A program made the translations under genes and the position numbers. Shown here in pieces: positions 1 to 9,211 of a stretch of DNA of 64,000 bases. The first letter of the stretch is position 1, and each line of letters begins with the position of its first letter. The stretch is from Kribbella catacumbae DSM 19601. Lineage in GTDB: Bacteria > Actinomycetota > Actinomycetes > Propionibacteriales > Kribbellaceae. The notes beneath the pieces were generated by a model. That model had not been told where the DNA came from. It worked only from the letters and a program-made list of their open reading frames with translations, and made no database searches. The stretch is from NCBI RefSeq assembly GCF_000372465.1, contig NZ_AQUZ01000012.1, forward strand, positions 62,355 to 126,354, in the 5' to 3' direction.

Positions 1-40
1 TACGACGGGAACAACACAGTGCGAGGTGGATTCGCCACCG

Positions 41-1291
41 TCACTGTGCGCTGAGTCGGTGGGCTGCGATGGCGCGATGGGCTTCGTGCCACCACAGCAG
101 CAGAGTGCAGAACGAAGCGATGGCCAGGCCCCAAGCAGCACCCTTGGGGCCGGCCAGGAAGGCTCCTCCGACACCCGTGACGATCAGGATGATCGAGGAG
201 ATCAAGCGGACCCGCAGTCCTCTGGTAGCGGCTGTGAGTGCGCGCAGGATGGCGAAGGCGCCCGCATTGGACGCTCCTAGCGCCTGCAGCAGGATGACGG
301 GCACCAGCACGGTCCTGGCTTGAGCCCACACGCCAGGACCGAGCAGCTGCTCCCCCACGACCTCAGGGAGCAGTAGGAAGACAGCACCCCACGCGAGAGC
401 GCCTGTGCCCACTCCTAGCGAGATCGCCAGGCCTACTAGCCACAAGCGCCGGTAGGAGTGCTTCAGGGCCCGCGCAGCCTCCGGTACTGCGATCATGCGA
501 ATCCCCTGGTTCAGCACGTTCACAGGACCCAGCAGGACCTGCGCACCGCGGATACCGGCCGTGGCGGCCAACCCGGCGGCCACAGTGATCCCCACCATGT
601 AGACCTGGATGGTGCCGCTCACGGCCAGCATCTCCCCGACGTACTTCGGAGTGAGGTCCCGGTGGCTGATCAGCCACTCCCGGATCAGCTGGCGACGCGG
701 CATGACGCCTGCCTGGAACCGCCCCGCTACAGCGGCTATCACCGCACCTAGACCCCAGCCCAGCGTCAGCGAGAAGGCTGTGGCCGAGCCGGTCAGGTAG
801 AGCCCGGCGAAGATCGCCCCCATCGCGATCAGCCAGATCAGATCGTTGAGGAAGGCTTTCTGCCCCTCGCCCACGACGAAGAAGGCCCAGCGCCAGGCGT
901 CCTGCAGCAACAACCCCGGCAGGGTGACCGCGAAGGCGATCAGTACGCCCTTGGACGGTACGCCGGGGAACAACGCGATCGCGAGACCGACCACCATCCC
1001 CATCAGGCCTGCGAACAGCGCGGTCGCAGTACTGGCCCGGACGGCTCGCTCCCAGGCTGGGCTGCGGTCGCCGGAATGCCTTACGGACAAGGGTTCTGTG
1101 GCGACGGCCCGGGAGACGTTCAGGGCGATCGTGTAACCGCCGAAGGCGAGTGCGTAGATGCCGAAGTCCGCCACGCTGCTGCTGCGCGCGACGAACACGC
1201 CGACCGCCAGATTGCTCAGGCTGGACAGCGCTTGGTCGGCAAGCCCCCAGCCCGCCCGGCCGGCCGGACCTGCCAGCCTCGACAATTTCAA
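41..1291 (-). CDS. Polysaccharide flippase (Wzx/MATE-like membrane exporter)
   Basis: This is a very hydrophobic protein of about 416 residues with roughly a dozen membrane segments and short polar loops. It resembles Wzx-type flippases that move lipid-linked sugar repeat units across the membrane. It is the last visible gene of the leftward exopolysaccharide operon, after the glycosyltransferase. I chose a TTG start at 1291, which lies just after the glycosyltransferase stop at 1302 and has GAAG about 9 bases upstream. An ATG at 1366 would overlap the previous gene by 65 bases. The family call rests on hydrophobicity and context; another multispanning exporter is possible. Confidence 0.72.
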   Translation of the reverse strand: MKLSRLAGPAGRAGWGLADQALSSLSNLAVGVFVARSSSVADFGIYALAFGGYTIALNVSRAVATEPLSVRHSGDRSPAWERAVRASTATALFAGLMGMVVGLAIALFPGVPSKGVLIAFAVTLPGLLLQDAWRWAFFVVGEGQKAFLNDLIWLIAMGAIFAGLYLTGSATAFSLTLGWGLGAVIAAVAGRFQAGVMPRRQLIREWLISHRDLTPKYVGEMLAVSGTIQVYMVGITVAAGLAATAGIRGAQVLLGPVNVLNQGIRMIAVPEAARALKHSYRRLWLVGLAISLGVGTGALAWGAVFLLLPEVVGEQLLGPGVWAQARTVLVPVILLQALGASNAGAFAILRALTAATRGLRVRLISSIILIVTGVGGAFLAGPKGAAWGLAIASFCTLLLWWHEAHRAIAAHRLSAQ

Positions 1292-1301
1292 GACAGGATC
1301 T

Positions 1302-2069
1302 TCAAGCGACCGGCCTCGGCGGCTGACGAAGAATTCCCACCGCGAACCGCGGGATCCCCAGCACATAGCGACGCCAGAGCCGACGCGGTTCCTTGTAGAT
1401 CCGGTAGCTCCACTCGAGGCCGGACCGCTGCATCCACTTCGGCGCGCGGTCGACCCGGCCGGTGTGGAAGTCGAACGCCGCGCCGACGCCGATCAGGATC
1501 GCGGCATCGAGCCGGTCGCGGTGCCCGGCCATCCAGCGCTCCTGCTTCGGCGCGCCGAGGCCGACCCAGATGATGTCCGGGTTCGCCTCGTTCAGCCGGT
1601 CCACGATCTCGGCGTCCTCTGCCTCGGTCAGCGCCCGGTACGGCGGCGAGTAGACCCCCGCCACCTTCAGCCCCGGGTGCCTCGCGGTGAAGGTGTCGCG
1701 CAGCTTCTCGGCAACACCGTCGGCCCCGCCGTAGAAGTACTGCGTCCAGCCGCGCTCCTCGGCCTCCGCCATCACCCGCTCGACCAGGTCCGGGCCGCAG
1801 ACGCGGTCCATCTGCTCGAAGCCGGCCCTCTTACCCGCCCAGACCAGCGGCATCCCGTCCGGCAGCGTCATGCCGGACGTGTTGTACACCTCGGTGAGCT
1901 GGTCGTCGGCGCGAGCGTGCAGCAGTGCGTTCATGTCCGAGACGCAGACCAGGTGCCGCTCGCCGTCCTCGATCCAGCGGGCGAACGTGTCGACGGTGTG
2001 ATCCATGTGGGTGACGCTGACATGGATCCCCAGTACGTCGACGCGGTCCTCGGTCGTCTCAGCGGTCAT
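1302..2069 (-). CDS. WecG/TagA/CpsF-family glycosyltransferase
   Basis: The protein has 255 residues, normal for this family, which adds a sugar to an undecaprenyl-diphosphate-linked acceptor at the inner face of the membrane. Visible hallmarks in order are LPDGMPLVW near residue 70, FYGG near 112, GLGAPKQE near 170 and GVGAAFDFHTG near 193, followed by RAPKWMQ. It starts 3 bases after the gmd stop, so the two are surely co-transcribed. It probably adds the second sugar of the repeat unit, after the initiating transferase at 4078-5679. The exact sugar cannot be read from sequence. Confidence 0.93.
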   Translation of the reverse strand: MTAETTEDRVDVLGIHVSVTHMDHTVDTFARWIEDGERHLVCVSDMNALLHARADDQLTEVYNTSGMTLPDGMPLVWAGKRAGFEQMDRVCGPDLVERVMAEAEERGWTQYFYGGADGVAEKLRDTFTARHPGLKVAGVYSPPYRALTEAEDAEIVDRLNEANPDIIWVGLGAPKQERWMAGHRDRLDAAILIGVGAAFDFHTGRVDRAPKWMQRSGLEWSYRIYKEPRRLWRRYVLGIPRFAVGILRQPPRPVA

Positions 2070-2072
2070 CGG

Positions 2073-3119
2073 TCATTCCTCGCGGGTCAGGGCGGCGAGA
2101 TCGGCGTCCACCATGATGCGGACGAGCTCCGGCACGTGCACCTGGGCCTTCCAGCCCAGCTCGGCGTGCGCCTTCGACGCGTCGCCGATCAGCGAGTCGA
2201 CCTCGGTCGGGCGCTCGTACCGCGAGTCGTAGTCGACGAAGTCGTTCCAGTCCATCCCAGCATGCTCGAAGGCCATCGAGACGAAGTCGCGGACCGAGTA
2301 CGACGTACCGGTGGCGACCACGTAGTCGCTCGGCTTGTCGTGCTGCAGCATCCGCCACATGCCCTCGACGTACTCCGGTGCGTAGCCCCAGTCGCGGCTG
2401 GCCTCCAGGTTGCCCAGGTAGAGCCGCTTCTCCTGGCCGAGCTTGATCCGCGCGACGGCCCGGGTGATCTTGCGGGTCACGAACGTCTCGCCACGGCGCG
2501 GGCTCTCGTGGTTGAACAGGATCCCGTTCACCGCGAACATGTCGTACGCCTCGCGGTAGTTGCGGGTCATCCAGTACCCGTACAGCTTGGCGGCGCCGTA
2601 CGGCGAGCGCGGGTAGAACGGGGTCTCCTCGTTCTGCGGCGGCGGTGTCGCGCCGAACATCTCCGAACTGCTCGCCTGGTAGAAACGACAGTTCAGCCCG
2701 ATCATCCGGATCGCCTCGAGCAGCCTGGTGGTGCCCATCCCGGTGGTGTCACCGGTGTACTCCGGCTCGTCGAAGCTGACCCGGACATGGCTCTGCGCGG
2801 CCAGGTGGTAGACCTCGTCGGGCTGGATCGAGGCGAGCAGGGTGACCAGGCGCGAGCCGTCGGTCAGGTCGCCGTAGTGCAGGAACAGGCGCTTGTCCTG
2901 CTCGTGCGGATCCGTGTAGAGGTGGTCGATCCGGTGCGTGTTGAAGGTGCTGGCCCGGCGGATCAGGCCGTGCACCTCATACCCCTTGCTGAGCAGCAAC
3001 TCGGCCAGGTACGAACCGTCCTGGCCGGTGATTCCGGTGATCAGAGCCTTCTTCGCAGCGCCCGATTCCGGACCACCTACTGCGTGCTCCGGTGAATGGC
3101 CGCCGGCAGTCGCGGTCAT
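2073..3119 (-). CDS. gmd: GDP-mannose 4,6-dehydratase
   Basis: This short-chain dehydrogenase-type enzyme converts GDP-mannose to GDP-4-keto-6-deoxymannose, the first step of GDP-L-fucose synthesis. The NADP-binding motif [10 protein letters not shown] is near residue 30, followed by the Gmd hallmarks [13 protein letters not shown] and HLAAQSHV. The catalytic serine region is ASSSEMFG and the catalytic tyrosine-lysine pair lies in [12 protein letters not shown]. The start codon overlaps the upstream fcl stop by four bases (ATGA), which suggests translational coupling. Pairing with fcl indicates that fucose, or a related 6-deoxysugar, is part of the exopolysaccharide. Confidence 0.97.
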   Translation of the reverse strand: MTATAGGHSPEHAVGGPESGAAKKALITGITGQDGSYLAELLLSKGYEVHGLIRRASTFNTHRIDHLYTDPHEQDKRLFLHYGDLTDGSRLVTLLASIQPDEVYHLAAQSHVRVSFDEPEYTGDTTGMGTTRLLEAIRMIGLNCRFYQASSSEMFGATPPPQNEETPFYPRSPYGAAKLYGYWMTRNYREAYDMFAVNGILFNHESPRRGETFVTRKITRAVARIKLGQEKRLYLGNLEASRDWGYAPEYVEGMWRMLQHDKPSDYVVATGTSYSVRDFVSMAFEHAGMDWNDFVDYDSRYERPTEVDSLIGDASKAHAELGWKAQVHVPELVRIMVDADLAALTREE

Positions 3120-4078
3120 CGGTCTCTCCTCACGTTGTCGAGGTACCAGGCGTACACGCTGGCGACGCCTTCCTCGAGGTCGATACCGGGCTTCCAGCCC
3201 AGGGCGCTCAGCTTGCTCATGTCGAGCAGCTTGCGCGGTGTCCCGTCCGGCTTCGACGGGTCGGTGCCGATGGCACCGGTGTAGCCGACCGCCTTCGCGA
3301 TGATCCCGGCGAGCTCACGGATCGTCACATCGGCGCCGACGCCGACGTTGATCGGCCCCGGCTCGTCGTACTGCTCCAGCAGGTGCAGGCTCGCGTCGGC
3401 GAGGTCGTCGACGTGCAGGAACTCTCGCCGTGGGGTTCCAGTCCCCCACAGGACCACCTCGTCGGCGTTGCTCTCCTTCGCGTCGTGGAACCGGCGGATG
3501 AGGGCCGGCATCACATGCGAGCTGGTCAGGTCGAAGTTGTCGTTCGGCCCGTACAGATTGGTGGGCATCGCCGAGATCCAGCGCAGCCCGTGCTGGCGGC
3601 GGACCGCCTGGACCTGCATGATGCCGGCGATCTTGGCGATCGCGTACGCGTCGTTGGTCGGCTCCAGCTCACCCGTGAGCAGGCTCGACTCCTTGATCGG
3701 CTGCTCGGCGAACTTCGGGTAGATGCAGGACGACCCGAGGAACAGCAACCGCGGCACCCGTACGTCGAGCGCCGCGTCCATCAGGTTGACCTGGATCCGC
3801 AGGTTGTCGCTGAGGAACTCGGTCGGATGATCCCGGTTGGCCAGGATCCCGCCGACCCGCGCTGCCGCGTCGATCACCACCTGGGGGCGGTGCTCGGCGA
3901 AGAAGGCGAAGGTGCGGTCGCGATCGCGGAGATCGAGCTCCTTCGAGGTCGCGCCGATCAGGTCGGTGAAGCCCTCGGCCGCCAGCTTGCGCCAGATCGC
4001 CGATCCGACCAGGCCGCGGTGTCCCGCGACGTAGACGCGTGCGTTCCGGTCGAGCCGGCTGTCCACTCTCTCCCCCAT
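3116..4078 (-). CDS. fcl: GDP-L-fucose synthase
   Basis: This enzyme epimerises and reduces GDP-4-keto-6-deoxymannose to GDP-L-fucose, completing the pathway begun by the next gene. The nucleotide-binding motif [11 protein letters not shown] lies near the N terminus. FLGSSCIYP holds the catalytic serine, YAIAKIAG the tyrosine-lysine pair, and EFLHVDDLA matches the family. I chose the ATG at 4078 (320 residues), which overlaps the stop of the upstream transferase in a TGATG arrangement. An upstream in-frame ATG at 4123 would run into that gene without a better ribosome site. Confidence 0.96.
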   Translation of the reverse strand: MGERVDSRLDRNARVYVAGHRGLVGSAIWRKLAAEGFTDLIGATSKELDLRDRDRTFAFFAEHRPQVVIDAAARVGGILANRDHPTEFLSDNLRIQVNLMDAALDVRVPRLLFLGSSCIYPKFAEQPIKESSLLTGELEPTNDAYAIAKIAGIMQVQAVRRQHGLRWISAMPTNLYGPNDNFDLTSSHVMPALIRRFHDAKESNADEVVLWGTGTPRREFLHVDDLADASLHLLEQYDEPGPINVGVGADVTIRELAGIIAKAVGYTGAIGTDPSKPDGTPRKLLDMSKLSALGWKPGIDLEEGVASVYAWYLDNVRRDR

Positions 4079-5679
4079 CAGTAGGCACCCGATCCGCGGA
4101 TCACGGCGCGGGCCGTCTTCCACAGGATCAGCAGGTCAAGCGTCATCGACCAGTTGTCGACGTAGCGCAGGTCGAGCACGACCGACTCTTCCCAGGACAG
4201 GTCGCTGCGGCCACTGACCTGCCACAGACCCGTGAGTCCGGGCTTGACCAGCATCCGGCGGGTGTCGTCGGCGGCGTACAGAGCGACTTCCTGTGGCAGC
4301 GGCGGGCGCGGGCCGACCAGCGACATCTCGCCCCGCAGTACGTTGATCAGCTGCGGCAGCTCGTCCATCGAGAACCGGCGCAGCACCCGGCCGAGGCTGG
4401 TGACGCGCGGATCGTCGCGCATCTTGAACAGCACGCTGTTGCCGTCGCTGAGTGCGTGCAGGTCGCCGAGGCGCTGCTCGGCGTCGACGTACATGCTGCG
4501 GAACTTCAGCATCGAGAACTCTTCGCCCGAGCGGCCGACCCGGCGCTGCTTGAACAGCACCGGTCCCTTGCTGCTCAACCGCACCGCGACCGCGAGGCCG
4601 AGCAGCAGCGGCGACAGCAGGGCGACCAGGACCAGCGCGAGGACCCGATCGAACACGCCCTTCAGCAGGTGCGGGCCGCCGCTGACCGACGGGCGCTCCA
4701 GGTGCAGCAGCGACAGGCCGGCCACCGGACGGACCGAGATCCGCGGACCCGCGACCTCGATGATGCCCGGCGACACGATCAGCTCGACGCCCCGCTGCTC
4801 CAGCGCCCAGGACAGCCGCCGCAGCGACTGACCGGCGAGGTCAGGGTCGGACGCGACCGCCACGACGTCCACGGCGTGCCGGTCGACGGCGGCCATGATG
4901 TCGGCCTCGTCCAGCTCGTCCGGGCCGAGCAGCAGCGCTTCGTGCTCGCGGTGCGGCCTGCCGTCGCCGCGTGGGCGGCAGGTGGCGACCACGCGGAAAC
5001 CGTCCGAGGGACGCTTCTCCAGGTGCTCACTCAGCGTCGCAGCTTGGCCGTTGCGGCCGACAACGAGTACGCGGCGCATGCAGCGGCCGCGGTACCGGTG
5101 CCGGCTCAGGTCACGGCGCAGGCCGTACCTGAGCAGCAAGGCCAGCAGGACAGTGGCAGGGATCGCCAGTACGACGAACCCGCGCGCGATCTCACTCTTC
5201 GTCGCGTACGACACGATCGCGACGACCGCGGTCAGCCCGGCGCCCGAGCGCAGGATCGAGCGGAACTCGTCCGGCCCGGCGCCGAAGAAGCGTGGCTCGT
5301 AACCCTTCGACATCGCCACCGCGGCGACCCATGCCAACGGCAACAAACTGCCGAAGACCAGGTAGGCGCCGCCGACCTGGTACCCAAACCTGGTCAGCAG
5401 CGCGATCGAGACCCCGATGACGGCCGCGAGCAGATCACCACCCAGCGCGGCCCAGCGGTAGACCGCCACCCATTGCGGCTCGGTGAGTCGCGCCGACCGC
5501 GGCACGATCGCCGGCACCGAGTCCGGAACCACCCAGACCGGTCGCCGGCGATCGAAGTACTCGGCTGGCACGACACTCGTCTGCAAGGTCGCAGAAGTCA
5601 GGCCTGTCGACGACAGGCCTGCAGAAACGGTCGCGTCTGTTTCAGACGCGGCTTCCCCCATGACGGCATGATCCGTCAC
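4078..5679 (-). CDS. Exopolysaccharide polyprenyl glycosylphosphotransferase (WbaP/CpsE type)
   Basis: This 533-residue membrane enzyme starts repeat-unit synthesis by transferring a sugar-phosphate to undecaprenyl phosphate. The first half has several membrane helices (about residues 65-180) and a nucleotide-binding-like region starting RVLVVGRNGQ. The C-terminal bacterial sugar transferase domain begins with a hydrophobic helix near residue 345. It then shows FKQRRVGRSGEEF, MLKFRSMYVDAE, the NVLRGEMSLVGPRPPLP signature and GLTGLWQVSGRSDL. It is the first gene of the operon. The start is GTG at 5679; an ATG at 5661 is an alternative. Substrate sugar unknown. Confidence 0.95.
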   Translation of the reverse strand: MTDHAVMGEAASETDATVSAGLSSTGLTSATLQTSVVPAEYFDRRRPVWVVPDSVPAIVPRSARLTEPQWVAVYRWAALGGDLLAAVIGVSIALLTRFGYQVGGAYLVFGSLLPLAWVAAVAMSKGYEPRFFGAGPDEFRSILRSGAGLTAVVAIVSYATKSEIARGFVVLAIPATVLLALLLRYGLRRDLSRHRYRGRCMRRVLVVGRNGQAATLSEHLEKRPSDGFRVVATCRPRGDGRPHREHEALLLGPDELDEADIMAAVDRHAVDVVAVASDPDLAGQSLRRLSWALEQRGVELIVSPGIIEVAGPRISVRPVAGLSLLHLERPSVSGGPHLLKGVFDRVLALVLVALLSPLLLGLAVAVRLSSKGPVLFKQRRVGRSGEEFSMLKFRSMYVDAEQRLGDLHALSDGNSVLFKMRDDPRVTSLGRVLRRFSMDELPQLINVLRGEMSLVGPRPPLPQEVALYAADDTRRMLVKPGLTGLWQVSGRSDLSWEESVVLDLRYVDNWSMTLDLLILWKTARAVIRGSGAY

Positions 5680-5990
5680 CCTTAGTCACCCCCCGGTGAA
5701 CCGGCAGCGGCTTGAGTCACACTCTGTCACAATCTCCAGTGGACCCGGTCGCGTAACGCCGTGAAGTACACCGTCCCGTCGACGGCAGTTCACCGAGGGT
5801 ACTACGCCCAAAGGCGGTCCGACAGTAGTAACTACGGAGTGTTGGGAAGCGTTACGCACGGGGTTCTTCCGGTACTCCGGCCGAGGGTTTTCCCTTACCC
5901 GGCAGAGGATTTCCCCGGCCGTCGGGACGCCCACCTCGCAGTACCGCGGGACCGTCTGAACGGCCCCGCGGATCACGAAGTGGGAGTGAA
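5680..5990. promoter_or_regulatory. Intergenic region upstream of the exopolysaccharide operon
   Basis: No credible gene is visible. The region must hold the leftward promoter for the polysaccharide operon and receives the 3' end of pspAA. It contains one small odd palindrome at 5825-5835 (GTAGT-A-ACTAC) and a stretch of lower GC around 5870-5920. I cannot assign -35/-10 boxes with confidence. Confidence 0.4.
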
Positions 5991-6266
5991 TCAGCCTGCG
6001 ATCAGGCCGTCTCCGCTGATCAGCTCGCGCATCTCGGCGAGCGTGCTGTCACCCGGCGGTAGGATCGCGTCCGAGTCGTGCAAGACCTCGTCCGGGACCT
6101 TGCCGCCACTGCGAACGAAGTCCAGCAGCGCGGCGAACGCAGTACGGAAGGCTTCCTCGTCACCGGCCGAGACAGCCTTCTCCAGCTCGGTGTCGACCGC
6201 GTTCAGCTGGTCGAGCTTCTCGTCGGCCAGCTGGTACTGACCTTCGCCCATGATCCGCACGATCAT
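5991..6266 (-). CDS. PspA-associated protein PspAA
   Basis: This small acidic protein of 91 residues begins MIVRIMGEGQYQL and ends SGDGLIAG. It matches the PspAA family that accompanies pspA in actinobacteria. Its ATG overlaps the pspA stop (TGATG at 6264-6268), so the pair is translationally coupled. It probably helps PspA in envelope-stress protection; the family's biochemistry is poorly known. Family assignment is by sequence pattern and neighbour. Confidence 0.87.
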   Translation of the reverse strand: MIVRIMGEGQYQLADEKLDQLNAVDTELEKAVSAGDEEAFRTAFAALLDFVRSGGKVPDEVLHDSDAILPPGDSTLAEMRELISGDGLIAG

Positions 6267-7075
6267 CACGCGTCTCCATCCTGCGGTCGGGCCGGCTGCT
6301 GCACGGGCTGCTGAGCCGGTTGCTGCGGCTGGGCCGCGCCGGGGGTGTCCTGGGCGATCTGCTTGGGCGCCTCGGCCGGAGCCAGCTGCGCCTTCATCGC
6401 CGCCAGCTCGGACTCCACGTCCGAACCGGTCGACATCCGCTCGAGCTCGAGCGTGATGCTGTCCTTCGCCGTACCAGAGGCGTCGTCGAGCGCGCCGGAG
6501 GCGAGCAGCTCGTCGATCGCGCCGGCCCGGGCCTGCATCTGCTGGGTCTTGTCCTCCGCGCGCTGGACCGCGAGACCGACGTCGCTCATCTCCTCGGAGA
6601 TGCCGGAGAAGGCCTCGTTGATCCGGGTCTGCGCCTCGGCGGCCGTGTAGGTGGCCTTGATCGTCTCCTTCTTGGTGCGGAAGGACTCGACCTTGGCCTG
6701 CAGCCGCTGCGACGCGAGGGTGAGCTTCTCCTCCTCGCCCTGCAGCTGGGCGTGCTGGGTGGTCAGGTCGTCGATCTGGCCCTGCAGCCCGGACTTGCGG
6801 GTCAGGGCCTCGCGGGCGAGGTCCTCGCGGCCCATCGAGAGCGCCTTCTGGGCCTGATCCTGCAGCTTCTGCGACTGCGACTGCAGCTGCGAGGCCTGCA
6901 ACTCGACCCGCTTCCGGCTGGTGGCCACATCAGCCACGCCACGGCGTACCTTCTGCAGCAGTTCGAGCTGCTTCTGATACGAGTAGTCAAGGGTTTCGCG
7001 AGGATCTTCGGCCTTGTCCAAAGCCGTATTGGCCTTGGCCTTGAAGATCGTCGACATCCGCCTGAAGATGCTCAT
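6266..7075 (-). CDS. pspA: PspA/IM30 family envelope-stress protein
   Basis: The protein has 269 residues and is almost entirely coiled coil. It begins MSIFRRMSTIFKAKANTALDKAEDP, typical of PspA/IM30 proteins, which polymerise on the inner face of the damaged membrane. Heptad-rich helices run to about residue 215, followed by a Gln/Pro/Ala-rich tail. The start at 7075 matches the family N terminus; in-frame codons up to 7201 add unrelated residues. It is co-transcribed with pspAA and divergent from the DUF3043 gene. From memory this corresponds to SCO2168 of Streptomyces coelicolor. Confidence 0.95.
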   Translation of the reverse strand: MSIFRRMSTIFKAKANTALDKAEDPRETLDYSYQKQLELLQKVRRGVADVATSRKRVELQASQLQSQSQKLQDQAQKALSMGREDLAREALTRKSGLQGQIDDLTTQHAQLQGEEEKLTLASQRLQAKVESFRTKKETIKATYTAAEAQTRINEAFSGISEEMSDVGLAVQRAEDKTQQMQARAGAIDELLASGALDDASGTAKDSITLELERMSTGSDVESELAAMKAQLAPAEAPKQIAQDTPGAAQPQQPAQQPVQQPARPQDGDA

Positions 7076-7243
7076 CGATATCCGTACCCCTTCTGTGCCG
7101 GAGAGTGGACCCGGCGTGCGTGTCAACCACCCTATGTCCCTGCGGGTCACCACACCATCGGGACCGGCCCGGATAAAGTGGTGCAAAGGTCCGGGGACCA
7201 CCCCGAGACCGGCGCCGCCGTTCCCGAATGAGGTTCAGTCCCC

Positions 7244-7834
7244 GTGTTCCGTCGTACCAAGTCTGAGACATCGCCCCAAACCGGCTCCACGGACCCCCAG
7301 CCGAAGGTCGGTGGCAAGGGACGCCCGACCCCGACCAGGCGGGAGGCCGAGGCGGCTCGCAAGGCCGCGCTGAAGAAGCCGCGCAACCGCAAGGAGGCGT
7401 CAGCGTACCGGCGGGAGAAGGTCCGGATCGAGCGCGCCAAGATGCAGGACGCGATGAAGACCGGCGACGACCGGTACCTCCCCGCGGCCGACAAGGGGCC
7501 GATCCGGCGCTTCGCCCGCGACTTCGTCGACGCCCGCTGGTCGGTGATGGAGTTCGCGCTGCCGGTGCTGCTGGTGATCTCACTGCTCGGCGTGGTCTTC
7601 TCCGCCGCCTTCACCTGGCTGCCCGGGCTGGTCAACATCCTCTTCCTGGTGATGATCGTGGCGATCGCGGGTGACTGGTTCCTGCTGACGAGCAGCCTGA
7701 AGCGCGCGGTAGCCACCAAGTTCCCGAACGAGCCGGCCAAGGGCATCGGCTTCTACGCCGTCCGCCGGACCATGCAGATGCGCCGCTGGCGCCTCCCGAA
7801 GCCCATGGTCGCGCGAGGTGAGAAGCCGGCCTAG
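7244..7834 (+). CDS. DUF3043 domain membrane protein
   Basis: The protein has 196 residues. The N-terminal third is basic and rich in Arg/Lys/Ala (GKGRPTPTRREAEAARKAAL), which is characteristic of DUF3043. Two hydrophobic helices follow at about residues 103-150, and then a basic C terminus with FYAVRRTMQMRRWRLPKP. The start is GTG at 7244. The function is unknown. It lies head-to-head with pspA, sharing the 168-bp region 7076-7243, an arrangement I recall from other actinobacteria, which may hint at an envelope role. Confidence 0.9.
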   Translation: MFRRTKSETSPQTGSTDPQPKVGGKGRPTPTRREAEAARKAALKKPRNRKEASAYRREKVRIERAKMQDAMKTGDDRYLPAADKGPIRRFARDFVDARWSVMEFALPVLLVISLLGVVFSAAFTWLPGLVNILFLVMIVAIAGDWFLLTSSLKRAVATKFPNEPAKGIGFYAVRRTMQMRRWRLPKPMVARGEKPA

Positions 7835-8266
7835 GGAGCTTGGGCGCCGCTCCTCCGTCGCGGCTTAGCGAAAGCTGGTGGTGCGCGCCAGCACGCCCGG
7901 AACTGTGGTCTGCGGGGTCAGCCCGGGCCCGCGACGCCGTCTCCGCTGCGCTGCGCCGGCTGCATCGCCGGTGGCAGCTGGCGCTGACGCGCGAGACCCG
8001 GCGCCAGGGAAGGTGGGTACCTGGCTGGGGTCAACCCATCATCCGCGGGGTTAACCCCTCCAACGGCGGTTCGCCCATTGGTCTACCAGGGGGCGAACCC
8101 CGCCAAGCGGGGCTAACCCCATCGTCTGCAGCCAAAGCGGCGGGACATTCGCAGTACCGTCGGCGCTCCGGCAAAGCGAGTGGCGGCGTGCCACAACTTT
8201 CCGGTGCTCCGTGGTATCGAGGTAGGCAGAAGCACTACTTCGTACTGCGGAACCGAGAGGCTGGCC
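7835..8266. other. Intergenic region with a dispersed palindromic repeat
   Basis: No gene is credible here; the open frame across it has no family resemblance and is interrupted by repeat DNA. The main content is the palindromic element at 8027-8120. A ribosome site, GAGAGG, lies just before the secreted-protein start at 8267. Confidence 0.6.
8027..8120. repeat. Dispersed nested palindromic element, copy A
   Basis: The core is an inverted repeat GGTTCGCCC (8068-8076) / GGGCGAACC (8091-8099) with a 14-base loop holding TGGTCTACCA. It is flanked by GGGGTCAACCC (8027-8037), the perfect palindrome GGGGTTAACCCC (8047-8058) and GGGGCTAACCCC (8109-8120). The same architecture recurs at 42,929 and 43,231 with the same arm sequences and loop length, so it is a repeat family and not a local hairpin. 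Confidence 0.85.
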
Positions 8267-9211
8267 ATGTCCGGTCGACTGAGTACAGCGGGGCGGGCGG
8301 CTTTTGCCGTGTTGCTGGTTTCTACGATTGCTCCCGGCGCCGCGGACGCCTCGGGTGCGGACGCCTCAGCGCAGACAAGCGCTACTGCTGCCTGCGTGAT
8401 GGTCGCGGGGTCGGTGACCGCCGGTGGCGATCACACGGCCAGGGTGATTACCGCCGGCTCGCCATCGACGGTGCTGGAGAAGAGCCGCTACCCCAACATC
8501 TACCTCGACGGTCAGCCCCGGTTGAGCAGTTTGATCGCCAACGAACCCGTCACCCCCAGTCCAGGCCGCGGGTACTACGGCCACGCGGTGATCGGCTCGG
8601 GGCTCTACAGCAGCTTCTACATCGTCAAGGACGACGGCGAGGTCGACCCGTCGCAGCACCACAACCTCCGGATCGGTGGCGGCTGGAGTGACATCACTTT
8701 CCTCGAGACGAGCTACCCGAAGGATCCGGACCCTTGGGCCTTGATCAACCACTACTCGCTTCGCGGAGACGGCACGCTCACCCGGTGGGACGCCAAGGGC
8801 GGGTTCTGGACCAACCCACGGTCCGCAGGTGGGTTCGCCGCGGTCAAGACGATGGCGCTGATCAGCCAGACCGCGACGTACGACACCTTCCTGGCCACCA
8901 CGCGTGGCGGAGCGCTCTACACCATCCGGCTGCCTCTGACCTCGCCGTTGAAGCCGATCGTGAAGAAGGTGCGCACCTCCACCTGGCAGGGCTTCGAGGC
9001 GCTGATCGCCGAGAAGTGCGGCCAGTACGGCACTTTGCTGCTCGGCATCGACAAGGACACCAAGTCCGGCTACCTGTACGCCGTCGGCCACGCGAACGGC
9101 ACCGCCACCGTCATCCAGGGACTCGGCAAGGTGCCCGCCAGCTTCGCCGACCCGGTCTATTTCCGCCACGTCACCGAGCCCCGTACCGCCCCGCTGCTGT
9201 TTGGCGAGTGA
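8267..9211 (+). CDS. Secreted protein, possible beta-propeller or lectin-like repeats
   Basis: The protein has 314 residues. The N terminus MSGRLSTAGRAAFAVLLVST, with an Ala-rich stretch ending near GAADASG, is a Sec signal peptide, so the product is exported. The mature part has short aromatic-rich repeats such as SSFYIVKDDGEV and INHYSLRGDGTLTRW followed by Gly/Trp-rich turns. These resemble tachylectin-like or other beta-propeller blades, but I cannot name the family. I chose ATG 8267 because it has a GAGAGG ribosome site and starts the signal peptide. Its stop abuts the convergent YCII gene. Confidence 0.82.
   Translation: MSGRLSTAGRAAFAVLLVSTIAPGAADASGADASAQTSATAACVMVAGSVTAGGDHTARVITAGSPSTVLEKSRYPNIYLDGQPRLSSLIANEPVTPSPGRGYYGHAVIGSGLYSSFYIVKDDGEVDPSQHHNLRIGGGWSDITFLETSYPKDPDPWALINHYSLRGDGTLTRWDAKGGFWTNPRSAGGFAAVKTMALISQTATYDTFLATTRGGALYTIRLPLTSPLKPIVKKVRTSTWQGFEALIAEKCGQYGTLLLGIDKDTKSGYLYAVGHANGTATVIQGLGKVPASFADPVYFRHVTEPRTAPLLFGE

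Noticed and set aside
1158-3095. Long open frame of 645 codons on the plus strand across the exopolysaccharide genes
   Set aside because: It is the antisense of wecG and gmd. High third-position GC leaves few stop codons on the opposite strand, and the translation is Arg/Val/Leu-rich without any motif. The same holds for long antisense frames over the ABC, sucB, histidine kinase, lipA and glnA genes.
5761-6240. Possible 159-codon gene upstream of the polysaccharide operon
   Set aside because: It overlaps pspAA on the other strand and has no family features or ribosome site; the left part is promoter-like DNA.
7840-8691. Possible 283-codon gene between DUF3043 and the secreted protein
   Set aside because: It runs through the palindromic repeat and then out of frame through the signal-peptide gene. 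The translation is Arg/Gly-rich with no motif.
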